NCBI RefSeq assembly: GCF_021290385.1 | Contig: NZ_CP089928.1 | Span: 558,001-622,000 of the forward strand | Length of the DNA stretch: 64,000 nucleotides | Origin: Microbulbifer sp. YPW16 | GTDB lineage: Bacteria > Pseudomonadota > Gammaproteobacteria > Pseudomonadales > Cellvibrionaceae | Reading direction: 5' to 3' | In this document: piece by piece, positions 34,721 through 43,748 of the stretch | How positions within the stretch are numbered: the stretch's first letter is position 1 | How the letters are laid out: each line of letters starts with the position of its first letter | Made by a program: the position numbers and the translations under genes | Notes under the pieces: model-generated | Databases searched by the model: none | What the model saw: the letters and a program-made list of their open reading frames with translations, nothing else | Told to the model about the DNA's origin: nothing

Positions 34721-35190
34721 CAGCCGGTGGGCAGGTCGGACTGGGCCAGCAGGACACGGGCAAACGACTGCAGCCCGGCGAGGTCTTCCCGGGTAAAGCG
34801 CGACTTGCTGGGGCTGTCCACATCCAGCACCCCGAGGCACTGGTCACCGTTATAGAGCGGAATCACCACCTCCGACGCCGACACGGCATCACAGGCGATA
34901 TGTCCGGGAAATTCATGCACATCCTCCACCAGCTGCGATTCCCCGGTAGCGACGGCGGTGCCGCAGACACCCGCACCTACCGGAATACGCGTGCATGCCG
35001 GCTTGCCCTGGAAGGGGCCGACCCGGAGTTCATCCCCATGCAGGAAGTAGAAACCCGCCCAGTTAATGTCCGGCAGCTCCATGAACAGGAGCGCACTGGC
35101 ATTGGCGGTATTGGCGAGCCAGTCGCGCTCACCGGAAAGCAGGCCCTCGAGCTGTGCAGCGAGGGAGGAATAGAAATCACTGGAAGACAT
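34720..35190 (-). CDS. msrC: Free methionine-(R)-sulfoxide reductase (GAF domain)
   Basis: 156 aa, one GAF domain. It reduces free Met-R-sulfoxide using a cysteine relay. The three cysteines expected in this family are visible at PACTRIPVG, AGVCGTAVA and HIACDAVS; WAGFYFL near 45 and VLDVDSP near 125 are also conserved. ATG 35190 is preferred to an ATG 13 codons upstream by family length. It forms a two-gene unit with the spermidine-synthase-like gene. The role is repair of oxidised methionine. Confidence 0.9.
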   Translation of the reverse strand: MSSSDFYSSLAAQLEGLLSGERDWLANTANASALLFMELPDINWAGFYFLHGDELRVGPFQGKPACTRIPVGAGVCGTAVATGESQLVEDVHEFPGHIACDAVSASEVVIPLYNGDQCLGVLDVDSPSKSRFTREDLAGLQSFARVLLAQSDLPTG

Positions 35191-35343
35191 GGGTCTGACC
35201 TCAGCCGGGAAATCGTGTCCGGGAGGCAACTGGCAAGCCGGGCCGGAATGCTCCCGGCCCGGATACAGCGCCTCTCACTGCGCTGTATCTGGGGGCGGCG
35301 CCACGGCTTTCAAGGCGCGGGGCGCCGCTGATGGCAAATGGGA

Positions 35344-35796
35344 TTACTGGTAGGGATCGGTGACTGGCTCCGCGTCAGTATCCGCCTCGCCCTCGGGGCG
35401 ATACTCATCTGCGTCCATTGTCGGGCGGGCCCATTCGTCGTCCTCGGCCTCCCTGCTGATTGCCGGTCCCGCGGAGGTCACATCCGAGGCCACCAGGCCG
35501 CTGTCACTGGACTGCCCTGTGCGAGCCTGGCGCGTCTCGGCCGGCCGGGTCGCCTGGGAGCGACGAGCGCTCGCCTGGGAGATATTCCTGAGGCTTGGCC
35601 GGCGGCGCTCGGCTACCTGCGAGGCTTCCAGTTCACTGCGGAGCTGCTTGACCTCTGCCTGCAGATCGCCCACCTTCGCCTGAAGGTCGGTGATCTGGCT
35701 CAGGACACCCTTTACCTTGCGGCTTTCTTTCTCGTAAAAGACCGCCGCACCGCCAAATGCCAGTACGAAAAACACCAGAATCGGAAAATAACGCAT
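35344..35796 (-). CDS. Membrane-anchored coiled-coil protein of unknown function
   Basis: 150 aa. The N-terminal membrane segment is at 3-20 (YFPILVFFVLAFGGAAVF), then a leucine-rich coiled coil at about 28-62 (VLSQITDLQAKVGDLQAEVKQ), then a low-complexity tail rich in Arg, Ser and then Asp/Glu. GGGGGA precedes the ATG. No family is recognised. It lies 170 bp downstream of the SMC gene on the same strand but is separated from it by a gap with no clear coupling. It is not a JetD/MksG nuclease. It may be a small envelope protein. Confidence 0.65.
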   Translation of the reverse strand: MRYFPILVFFVLAFGGAAVFYEKESRKVKGVLSQITDLQAKVGDLQAEVKQLRSELEASQVAERRRPSLRNISQASARRSQATRPAETRQARTGQSSDSGLVASDVTSAGPAISREAEDDEWARPTMDADEYRPEGEADTDAEPVTDPYQ

Positions 35797-35966
35797 ACTA
35801 TCCCCCCGATAAGTCCCTTTATTACAACTGTTCCAATTATGTAATCAACGTGGGGCTATCTTCTGCGAATCAGCGCAAGTCCCGCAAGCTACCCGGGCAG
35901 ATTTTTGTGACCGGAAGCTCAATTTCCGGTCGCAAAGTCGCCCTCCCCCGGCCGCCAGGGCCCGGG

Positions 35967-38900
35967 TCAGGCATCCACCAGTTCCATAAAGTCCAGCGAC
36001 GCCTGCTGGCGGATGGTGCGGCGGTGATTGGCCCATAGCTCGGCAATTCTCTCCCGGTTGCAGACCTTGCGGTCCACGAAAACCCGCGTGTTCAACTCGC
36101 CCACAGGCTGGCTGCTGGGACACTTGCTGAACACGAACTGGTTCGAGATCAGGTCCATAAATGGCCCCGACTTGCTGCTGGGCATGATGAACAGCAATTG
36201 CAGGCCCAGTGTCTCCGTCAGGTAACGAATCACCTCTCGCGAGCGGGTTTCATCCATCTTGGAGAATGCCTCGTCCACCAGCACCATCTGCAGGTGTGAG
36301 CTGCCCTCGTTGAAACGGAACGCCGAGGTCACAGCTGCCGAGCGGATGATATAGGCCGGCGTCTCCAGCTGGCCACCGGAACCGGTGCCGTACTGGCTCA
36401 GGGCGATCGGCTCCTTGCCCTCCGGCTCCTTGTAGATCTCGTAGCTGCGGTAATTACGGTAATCGCTGATGCGCTCCAGCTCCCGGCGGGCCAGCTGCTC
36501 GTCCTCGGTCAGCAGCATATCCAGCAGGCGGTCCCGCACCCGCTGGTGCTTGGCCGGCAGGTCGGCATCGAACAGGCTCTGCTCCTCGCCCAGGTTCGGC
36601 AATTCAATGACCGCCTTGAAGAAGTTCCAGTACTCACGGAATTCCGGCACCCAGCTATACGCGAAACGGAATCGCTCGCGGTCGGCGCCAAACCGGTGGT
36701 GTTCCAGCTCGCTGTTCAGGTCGTCCAGCACCCGCTTGCCATCGTTGATTGACTGGTAAATCGCATGGCACAGGTGGGTAACGAATGTGGTGTTGAAAGA
36801 CTTTTTCAGCCCCTGCAACTGCTCGTGCCGCTCCACCAGCATGTTGTTCTTCAGCCGGTTGTGCAGCGTATCTACCTGGTCGCGTAGGCCACAGACCAGC
36901 TTGAAGGTCGGCTCGCCGTGCCCTGCACCCGGATCCGGCTCGAATACCAGGGTATCGCCAGCCGCGGTGGCGGCATTGTAGTCCATCACTGCCCGGTCCA
37001 GCTGGCGGCTGTATTTTTCCAGCCGCCCCTGCCATTCCTCGATCTCAGCAGCGAAGTCGAAGGTGTCACCGGCCTGCGCCACCTGGTCATCGGCGCGCTG
37101 CAGGGCCACCTCGGCGTCAAAATCCGGGTAAATAGCGGCCACCCTGCGTACTGCAGCCTCGCTGTCCGTCAGCTCCTCATCCAGCACATCCAGCTCTGTC
37201 GCCAGCGCCTTCAGCTGCTTCGCGGTATTCTCAAGGTCGCGCTCCAGCTTGCCCGCCGCTTGCAACAGCGCCGAGTGCGCCTGCTGCTGCCCTTGCAGCT
37301 GGGCTTTCAGGTCAGCCACCTGCTGCTCCAGTTGCTCACTGTCCTGCAGGTCAAGGTTCTCCAGTGCGGTTTCGGCGCTGCGCCAGTCCCGCTGCGCCGC
37401 CAACGCGGTATCCACCAGGGACACCAGGTCGAGTTCCTCCAGCTCCCGAACCGAACGGGCAACCCGGCGATATAGCGCATGCTGGCCATTGACCTGCTGC
37501 GCCTCAACCAGCAACTGCTCCAGGGCCTGCTGCTGGGCAGCGAGCGCCCGTGCCCGCGCGCCCTGGCCGAATACCAGTTCGCCCTCGTCAATATCGCAGC
37601 GCCACATGGAGTAACTGCCACTGGCTAGACCGTCGGCCGTCAGGCCCCGGCGGGTACCGCGCAGCTCCTCAGCATCCCGCACCTGCAGCACGGAACCATA
37701 GGATGCCCGCAGGTAGTCCTCCGCCGTGCGATGACTGAACGCCATCAGGTCGACAATCGAACCCTGGGCAGTGGATGCGCGTTCGGCGTCGCGACGCGCC
37801 TTGTCCCCCTGGATCACACGGGCCCGGCTGCCACGGCCGGAAAGGCCCCGCACGATTCGGATCGCCGTGGCCTCGTGCTCCGGCTCCACCAGGATCGCAA
37901 AGCGGGCACCGCCCAGGTAACCCTCGACCGCCATCTGCCAGCGTTCGTCGATGATCTCCACATAATCACAAAGGACCCGGGGATCAGCCTGCGGGCACTG
38001 CTCACGGATGGCTGCCAGGGCCAGCTCAACCGACTGCGGGTAGCGCACCCGATTGGCCTGCAGGTGCTGGATACGGTTTTCCTGCTGGTGCAACTGCTTC
38101 CGTGTCTGCTGGACCCGCAGCTCCCAGCGGGAAACCTGTTGGTTCAACTCCTCCCGCAGGGATACCTCGGCGGAACCGGAACCGGACAGCAGCGAACACA
38201 ACCGATTGTGCAATACCTCGATGGAGGCGGCCCCCTCCCGCAACGGCTCCAGCGCTGCAAGGTCGATCCAGTCCTTGCCCAGCAACTTCTGCAGGTCGGG
38301 CAGGCTCTCCTCCCGGGCGACCTGTTTGATGGTTTTCACCAGCGCAGGATCGCGCAGCGCCGGCAGCTCCAGCTCCGCGGCGGAACCGTTCAACAGCGAC
38401 AGTAACTCGCCGGCGGCCTCACGGTTGCCTTGCCAGCGCGTCTCCTGGGCCGAGAGTGGCGCCCCGAGACCGGAGAGCTGTTGGTGCGCGCGCTCGATAC
38501 GCTGCTCCAGCTGGTCCTTGTCCCGCAGTGCGCCGACGCCAAGCCGCTGTGCCTGCAGTTCCACCAGTTGCTGCCCCAGCTGCTCGACCCGCTCCGCAGC
38601 CACCCGGGTTTCACGTTCGTTATCCCGCTGCTGCGCCTGAAGCTGCTGCTGGCTGTTCTTACCGGCAAGGTAGGTTTTCTGCACCCGCCCGTGACGATGG
38701 CGCGCCCGCCGGTACTCCTGCAGGCGCAGCTCCAGCCATTGTTCACGGTAGAGCCCGGCACACTGGGCAAGCTGGTCGAGGGAAGCGACACGATCGACGA
38801 TCTGGCGCGCTTCCTGCTCCATGGAATGAATGGTTTTCATCAGCTCCGAGACAGAGCGGATGGCCTCCCCCAGGTCGCGCTTTTCCAGCACCTCCCGGGC

Positions 38901-39593
38901 GACAAAGTCATTGATACTCTTGACCGGCTTGTAGGCCATGAAGTTGGCGAAAGTACGCGCGGCATGCATGGCCTCCCGATCCGGGACAGCATCCCGGCGC
39001 CCCCGCAGCGCGCCATAGAGACGACGCAGGTAAGCCTTTTTCTTGTCGTACTGCTCCACCTTGCCGAACTGTTTGCCCAGCACCGGGTAGAACTTGTCCA
39101 GCGGGACCAGGTGCTTGCCGTCCTTGTACTCGCGGACAAAGTCCCCCATGGCCAGTTGCTCGCCGGGGAAAAGGAAGAAGCGCAGGTCATCCTGCCGCGC
39201 CTGGGCCGGGCGGCTGCTCCTGTCCAGGTGGGCACGAATTGCCATCACCGCGGTAAACGGCTCACCGTCTTCACCCTCAGTAGGGTGGAAAATTCCGGCA
39301 ATGTAGCAATCGGTGGGTTGCAGGCGCGCATAGCTGCCATCGTCACAACCCAGCACATAGGAAGCCAGGGTCCGCACCTGCTTGCCGCCTCGCCCGCGCT
39401 GGGTGGTTTCATCCTGGCCCGGGTTGAAGGTAAACAGGGTGTCGTGGGCAGCCGTCATCAGGGTCTGGATGGCATCGGCAGCGGTGGTCTTGCCGGAACC
39501 ATTGCCCCCGGAAAAAAGATTGATCGGCCCGAAGTCGTATTCGAGTTGCGGGATATTGCCCCAGTTAATCAGTATCAGTTTTTTTAGAAACAT
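35967..39593 (-). CDS. jetC: SMC-family ATPase of a Wadjet/MksB-type condensin
   Basis: 1208 aa. It is the ATP-driven DNA-extruding subunit of a bacterial condensin, here of the Wadjet JetC / MksB kind. The Walker A loop GGNGSGKTT is near residue 30. Two long coiled coils flank a hinge-like region near the middle (VELALAAIREQCPQADP). Near the C-terminus are the signature GTGSGGQLETP and Walker B MVLVDEAFSKMD. ATG 39593 (MFLKKLILINWGN) is chosen over a Pro/Arg-rich extension of 87 codons. It is the third gene of the jetA-jetB-jetC operon. Defence by plasmid cleavage would need JetD, which is not in the window. Confidence 0.88.
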   Translation of the reverse strand: MFLKKLILINWGNIPQLEYDFGPINLFSGGNGSGKTTAADAIQTLMTAAHDTLFTFNPGQDETTQRGRGGKQVRTLASYVLGCDDGSYARLQPTDCYIAGIFHPTEGEDGEPFTAVMAIRAHLDRSSRPAQARQDDLRFFLFPGEQLAMGDFVREYKDGKHLVPLDKFYPVLGKQFGKVEQYDKKKAYLRRLYGALRGRRDAVPDREAMHAARTFANFMAYKPVKSINDFVAREVLEKRDLGEAIRSVSELMKTIHSMEQEARQIVDRVASLDQLAQCAGLYREQWLELRLQEYRRARHRHGRVQKTYLAGKNSQQQLQAQQRDNERETRVAAERVEQLGQQLVELQAQRLGVGALRDKDQLEQRIERAHQQLSGLGAPLSAQETRWQGNREAAGELLSLLNGSAAELELPALRDPALVKTIKQVAREESLPDLQKLLGKDWIDLAALEPLREGAASIEVLHNRLCSLLSGSGSAEVSLREELNQQVSRWELRVQQTRKQLHQQENRIQHLQANRVRYPQSVELALAAIREQCPQADPRVLCDYVEIIDERWQMAVEGYLGGARFAILVEPEHEATAIRIVRGLSGRGSRARVIQGDKARRDAERASTAQGSIVDLMAFSHRTAEDYLRASYGSVLQVRDAEELRGTRRGLTADGLASGSYSMWRCDIDEGELVFGQGARARALAAQQQALEQLLVEAQQVNGQHALYRRVARSVRELEELDLVSLVDTALAAQRDWRSAETALENLDLQDSEQLEQQVADLKAQLQGQQQAHSALLQAAGKLERDLENTAKQLKALATELDVLDEELTDSEAAVRRVAAIYPDFDAEVALQRADDQVAQAGDTFDFAAEIEEWQGRLEKYSRQLDRAVMDYNAATAAGDTLVFEPDPGAGHGEPTFKLVCGLRDQVDTLHNRLKNNMLVERHEQLQGLKKSFNTTFVTHLCHAIYQSINDGKRVLDDLNSELEHHRFGADRERFRFAYSWVPEFREYWNFFKAVIELPNLGEEQSLFDADLPAKHQRVRDRLLDMLLTEDEQLARRELERISDYRNYRSYEIYKEPEGKEPIALSQYGTGSGGQLETPAYIIRSAAVTSAFRFNEGSSHLQMVLVDEAFSKMDETRSREVIRYLTETLGLQLLFIMPSSKSGPFMDLISNQFVFSKCPSSQPVGELNTRVFVDRKVCNRERIAELWANHRRTIRQQASLDFMELVDA

Positions 39594-39717
39594 ATTTTTA
39601 TCTGGCGCCAGTGCCTGAACAGAGCGTTGATGCTGAATAGTGCCCTGCAGGGGCGGTCCGGCCGGGAGCGGTCCCCGTGGAATGCCCGCGCCTGCAGTTC
39701 TTAAATTCGTGGTCTGG

Positions 39718-40491
39718 TTATGATTCGTTGGCGGCGAAGAGGCTGTGGTCCTCGCTCTCCGGCGTGAGGCGCTCATCACTGCCGGTGGAGACTGCGGGCT
39801 CGCCCGCGCCAGGCTGGGCCCCATCCGCTGTGGTGGAGCCAGCCGGGTCACCAATCACCTGGTCATTCCCGGGTTCGAGCAGTTGTTGCAGTGCGGCTTC
39901 AGTCACGAAGTGGGCGATGGTCGGCCGCACCCTCAGCCACACTTCCGCCACCGATTCCGACTCTTCACCGGCCAGCTGTACCAGCCGCAGTTGCCGCAGG
40001 CGGCGCAGCAGGCTGCGACGCTCGGCCAGCTTGTCCGGCAGCGACATCTTCAGCAGATTGCGCAACCCCAGCTCCAGGGCCTCGAGGGACAGCGCCACGC
40101 AGCCATGCTCATCGACCTGGCCTTCGCGCAGTGCCTTGTCGTACTCCACCCGCAGCACCAGGATTGCGGCCACCTCCTGCTGCGTCAGGCGCGCGCGGAA
40201 GCCCCCATGGTGCGGCTCTTCCTGGTCCGGCATGCCCGGCACCTCGGCGCCCGGGGGATAGACCCGGATAAACTGGAAGCGACTGTCATGCTGCAGGCGC
40301 AGGCCGAGCGGCGCCAGCCACTCGCGCAGGAGTTGCTCGCAGCGCAGGAAACGGTCGTACAGCTGGGTCTCTACCTGGCTCTCGTCCCGGCAGATGACAC
40401 CATAATCGAGCAACCGGACCAGCAACTCGGAAAATTCCGCTCTTGTCACGCGGCTCTGTGCCAGCGCTTCTTCCAGGGCCTGTTCAATCAC
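39718..40491 (-). CDS. jetB: DUF4194 protein, JetB/MksE-type kite subunit
   Basis: 257 aa. It is the winged-helix (kite) subunit that bridges the kleisin and the SMC heads. The central part (RLTQQEVAAILVLRVEYDKAL, then LPDKLAERRSLLRRLRQLRLV) fits DUF4194, the family of JetB. A Ser/Glu/Ala-rich tail of about 35 residues follows. GTG 40491 overlaps the jetA stop by 8 nt, so the two are translated together. The gap to jetC is 124 bp. Confidence 0.82.
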   Translation of the reverse strand: MIEQALEEALAQSRVTRAEFSELLVRLLDYGVICRDESQVETQLYDRFLRCEQLLREWLAPLGLRLQHDSRFQFIRVYPPGAEVPGMPDQEEPHHGGFRARLTQQEVAAILVLRVEYDKALREGQVDEHGCVALSLEALELGLRNLLKMSLPDKLAERRSLLRRLRQLRLVQLAGEESESVAEVWLRVRPTIAHFVTEAALQQLLEPGNDQVIGDPAGSTTADGAQPGAGEPAVSTGSDERLTPESEDHSLFAANES

Positions 40492-41944
40492 TTTCTTTCA
40501 GCTCTAGGTAATATTCATCGTACGCGGCGAAATAATCGTTACTGGCGGTCTCGCCGGTAAACTCCACCGTCACTGCCGGACCGCCACCCTGGCTGACGGC
40601 GGCGGCCTCCAGCGCGTGACTCATGGCAAGCAGGTCGCGCGCAGTCTCCAGCGGCAGTTCGCTGCTGTGGACGCGGCGGCCGCCCCGCAGGGCCCGGGCC
40701 AGGTAGTCGCGCAGGTCAGCGCTATTGAAATTGAAAGCCTGGTCCAGCATCTGCTGCAACAGGATATCCCGGCGATTGTCCTCGCCCAGCTCCACTGCCT
40801 CTTCCACACGGGTGTTGACCGGTTCGCGGCGCTGGCGCTGCCAGAGTTGCGTCTGTTTGGGGTCAAACAGCCGCAGCTGGAATCCTCCCAGCTGATCGCC
40901 CAGGCTGCCCAATAACTTGTCCCGGTCGTCCCGCTCGCCCAGCTGCTGGCTCAGGTCGGCAAACTGGCCCTCGGCCTGGCTGTTGATATAGCTGAGCTGG
41001 CGAATAATGATATCGGCACGCTTGGTAAAACCCTGCAGTGCACGGCGCAGTGCCGGCAGTTTCACCTCGCAGGCGCGGCGCATACGATCCTCGATGGTGT
41101 CGAGCATCAGCCACAACAGCGACCGGCCCTCTTCCACAAATTCCGGCAGCAACTGCCGCAGGCGCCGCTCCCACTCTGCCTTGCGCTCCCGATCCTTGCG
41201 CCGGATACGGGCAATCACCCGACCGATCGCATCGCGGTGCTTCTCCACACTGTCGGCAGACAGCCGGATTGCCAGGTCCGGCTGGAACCGGCTCTCCATA
41301 AAGGAAAAGAATTCGTCCGTGGCCTGTTGCACCAGCAACTGTGCCTCCACCTCGCGGACCAGCTCGCGCTTGCGCTCTTCGAGCTCGGCAATCATATCGG
41401 TGAAGTCGGCGACGATACGCTCGGAGTATTCCCAGGCATCGATCAGGTCGTGGATCTCGCCGCGTGCGGCAAAGGCTTCCAGGGCGTTGAGGGTATTGCG
41501 GGTGTTGCGGTGTCGCGTGCGCACCCGGGCACTGTTTACCTCGACCAGCGGCTGGGTGAAAAGACGGCCCCGCCGGCTGAACGGGTAAGTCGCGGTCAGG
41601 GTGGCGCTGTCCACCTGCTTCTCCAGCCAGCCGGCCTCGAGCAGGCTGTTGAGGGTCCAGCCAGCCTGCTCCCGCAGGTTGCGAAAGCGATGCTCCCTGG
41701 TGGTGGCAGACGCATGGTTCCCGGGAGTCCCCGCCTCTCCCCTGTCATCCCCATCGAGCTGGGGCGCACGGGTCAGCGCCTCGGAAAAAATCTCGAGGAT
41801 CTGCTCGCGCCCGAGCGACTCACCATAGTCCGCCTTGGCGGTGTAAAGCCGCTCGTAGAGCAAACGCAGGCACTCCACCACCTGCTCCCGGTACTTACCG
41901 GTGAGCGGGCGGAAGAAGTGCTGGTAGGGGTCATCGAAAAACAA
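40484..41944 (-). CDS. jetA: JetA/MksF-type kleisin subunit
   Basis: 486 aa, the usual size of JetA/MksF. The N-terminus (FFDDPYQHFFRPLTGKYRE) matches the form of JetA-family proteins, which begin with a helix containing the NFF/HFF-like patch. A winged-helix N-domain is followed by a long helical stretch to about residue 345 (AELEERKRELVREVEAQLL, KDRERKAEWERRLRQLLPEF) and a C-terminal domain ending in an acidic ELKESD. The start is a TTG, 15 bp after the stop of the DUF3012 lipoprotein gene. It is first of the three condensin genes and overlaps jetB by 8 nt. Confidence 0.83.
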   Translation of the reverse strand: MFFDDPYQHFFRPLTGKYREQVVECLRLLYERLYTAKADYGESLGREQILEIFSEALTRAPQLDGDDRGEAGTPGNHASATTREHRFRNLREQAGWTLNSLLEAGWLEKQVDSATLTATYPFSRRGRLFTQPLVEVNSARVRTRHRNTRNTLNALEAFAARGEIHDLIDAWEYSERIVADFTDMIAELEERKRELVREVEAQLLVQQATDEFFSFMESRFQPDLAIRLSADSVEKHRDAIGRVIARIRRKDRERKAEWERRLRQLLPEFVEEGRSLLWLMLDTIEDRMRRACEVKLPALRRALQGFTKRADIIIRQLSYINSQAEGQFADLSQQLGERDDRDKLLGSLGDQLGGFQLRLFDPKQTQLWQRQRREPVNTRVEEAVELGEDNRRDILLQQMLDQAFNFNSADLRDYLARALRGGRRVHSSELPLETARDLLAMSHALEAAAVSQGGGPAVTVEFTGETASNDYFAAYDEYYLELKESD

Positions 41945-41959
41945 CGCGGTCAGGTCCGG

Positions 41960-42160
41960 TTACTGGCCGCTTTTGTCTTCGCCCGGCTTCTGGTTGAGCA
42001 CGCAGTACTTGGTGTAATCGCCGGCGTCCTGCAGGGTCCACTCGGCCTTGGGAACGTCATCCATCTTCTTGCACCAGGCATCGGAACCGCGCTCGGGCTC
42101 GCAGGCAGTCAGGGTAACCAGGGCGCTTGCAGCGAAAATCAGGGTAAAGAGTTTTTTCAT
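41960..42160 (-). CDS. DUF3012-type lipoprotein
   Basis: 66 aa from ATG 42160 with GGAACAG upstream. The signal peptide MKKLFTLIFAASALVTLTAC ends in a lipobox LTAC (Cys20), so the mature protein is lipid-anchored. The mature part has GSDAWCKKMDD, WTLQDAGDYTKYC and a short acidic tail, the two-Cys form of DUF3012. The function is unknown. It is only 15 bp upstream of jetA on the same strand and may share its promoter. Confidence 0.8.
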   Translation of the reverse strand: MKKLFTLIFAASALVTLTACEPERGSDAWCKKMDDVPKAEWTLQDAGDYTKYCVLNQKPGEDKSGQ

Positions 42161-42268
42161 GGAACTGTTCCTTTTTATCAGGGCTTTGTTGTACGGCCTT
42201 GTTATGGAATATATGAGTAGGCTTTGCCGGCTCCCATCGCTCGCAGGCAAAGGGAAAACCGGCAGGTG

Positions 42269-43642
42269 TCATTCACGCCGCCACTTGGTTCCTTCGCGGC
42301 TGTCTTCGAGCACTACCCCCTGGGCCTTGAGCTCCTCGCGGATCTCGTCGGCGCGGGCATAGTTTTTATCCTTCTTGCTCTGCTGGCGCTCGGCAATCAG
42401 TTGTTCGATCTCTTCCTCGGAAATTGATTCCCCACCGCGCGCCTGCTTGAACCAGGTTTCGGGGTCCTGCTGCAAAATGCCCAGCAGCTGCCCGGACGCA
42501 AGGAGGGCAGCCTTGAGACGCGGTTTCTGCGCCTCTTCTGCCTTGTTCAGCTCGCGGGCGATACGGTGCAGCTCGCCGATGGCGACAGGGGTATTGAGGT
42601 CATCGTCCAGGGCCTCAAGGAATGCCGCATCCGCGGACGCGTCACCGTCAACCGCCAGTTGCTCCACATCACGCAGGAAACCGTAGAGCGTATCGAGGCT
42701 GCGCCAGGCCTGGTCCAGCAGGTCCGCACTGAAATTCAGCTCAGACCGATAGTGTGCCGACAGGAGCGCGAAGCGCAAGACCTCACCGGGGTACTGCTGC
42801 AACAGGTCATTGACCATACGGAAATTGCCCAGCGACTTGGACATTTTCTCGCCTTCGATATTGACGTAGCCGTTGTGCATCCAGTAGCGCACGAAGTCGG
42901 TACCGTTGGCGCAGCAACTCTGCGCACGCTCATTCTCGTGGTGCGGGAAAGTCAGGTCCCGGCCACCGCCATGGATATCGATGGTCTCGCCAAGGTGCTT
43001 CTTGATCATCGCCGAGCACTCCAGGTGCCAGCCCGGGCGCCCGCGGCCCCAGGGGCTGTCCCAGCCCGGCTCATCGTCTTTTGACGGTTTCCACAATACG
43101 AAGTCGCCGGCATATTTCTTGTACGGCGCAACCTCTACCCGCGCCCCGGCCAGCATGTCGTCAAGGGAGCGCCTGGACAGCTTGCCGTAGTCCGGCATGG
43201 ACTCCACCGCAAACAGGACATGACCCTCGGCTACATAGGCGTTGCCCTTCTCCAGCAGGGCCTCGATCATCTCGATCATCTCCGGCAGGTGCTGGGTGGC
43301 GTAGGGAATGATATCCGGCTCGAGGTTGTTGAGCGCGGCCATATCCTCGAAATAGGCCTGGGAGAAACGGGCCGACAGGGCCCCGATCTCCTCACCCTGG
43401 TCTCGGGCGGCCTTCATGATCTTGTCGTCAATATCGGTGATATTGCGCGCGTAGACAACGTCGCTGAACTGCTCCTTCAGCAACCGGTACAGGGTGTCAA
43501 ATACCACCGCAGGGCGCGCATTGCCGATATGGACCCGGTTGTAGACCGTGGGGCCACAAACGTACATGCGCACGCGGTCTTCCACCAGCGGCCGGAAGGG
43601 TTCTTTCGTGCCTGAAAAGGTGTTGTAGAGCTGGAGTGCCAT
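42269..43642 (-). CDS. cysS: Cysteinyl-tRNA synthetase
   Basis: 457 aa. It charges tRNA-Cys. [18 protein letters not shown] holds the HIGH-type motif (HIGN) and KMSKSLGN is the KMSKS motif; zinc ligands include C near 28 and the [10 protein letters not shown] and HHENERAQS blocks. ATG 43642 has AGGAAGTT before it; the longer frame to 43687 lacks a site. It lies downstream of glnS, about 105 bp apart on the same strand. In Pseudomonas the order lpxH-ppiB-glnS-cysS-folD is conserved (recalled, not checked); here about 8.9 kb separate cysS from folD. Confidence 0.97.
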   Translation of the reverse strand: MALQLYNTFSGTKEPFRPLVEDRVRMYVCGPTVYNRVHIGNARPAVVFDTLYRLLKEQFSDVVYARNITDIDDKIMKAARDQGEEIGALSARFSQAYFEDMAALNNLEPDIIPYATQHLPEMIEMIEALLEKGNAYVAEGHVLFAVESMPDYGKLSRRSLDDMLAGARVEVAPYKKYAGDFVLWKPSKDDEPGWDSPWGRGRPGWHLECSAMIKKHLGETIDIHGGGRDLTFPHHENERAQSCCANGTDFVRYWMHNGYVNIEGEKMSKSLGNFRMVNDLLQQYPGEVLRFALLSAHYRSELNFSADLLDQAWRSLDTLYGFLRDVEQLAVDGDASADAAFLEALDDDLNTPVAIGELHRIARELNKAEEAQKPRLKAALLASGQLLGILQQDPETWFKQARGGESISEEEIEQLIAERQQSKKDKNYARADEIREELKAQGVVLEDSREGTKWRRE

Positions 43643-43748
43643 AACTTCCTTCAATGCCTGAATCTTGTTTTGCACCATCTGGCGCACTCAGTGGGCGCTG
43701 GATTCCGGCCAGCGCCGGAACCCAGTGCTACAGCCGCTCAACGGGCTA

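Noticed and set aside
35344..35796. Considered as JetD, the missing Wadjet nuclease
   Set aside because: Only 150 aa with a membrane segment and coiled coil; no topoisomerase VI/Toprim-like motif.
39594..39854. 87-codon upstream extension of the jetC frame
   Set aside because: Pro/Arg/Ser-rich sequence overlapping the end of jetB; family alignment starts at MFLKKLILINWG.
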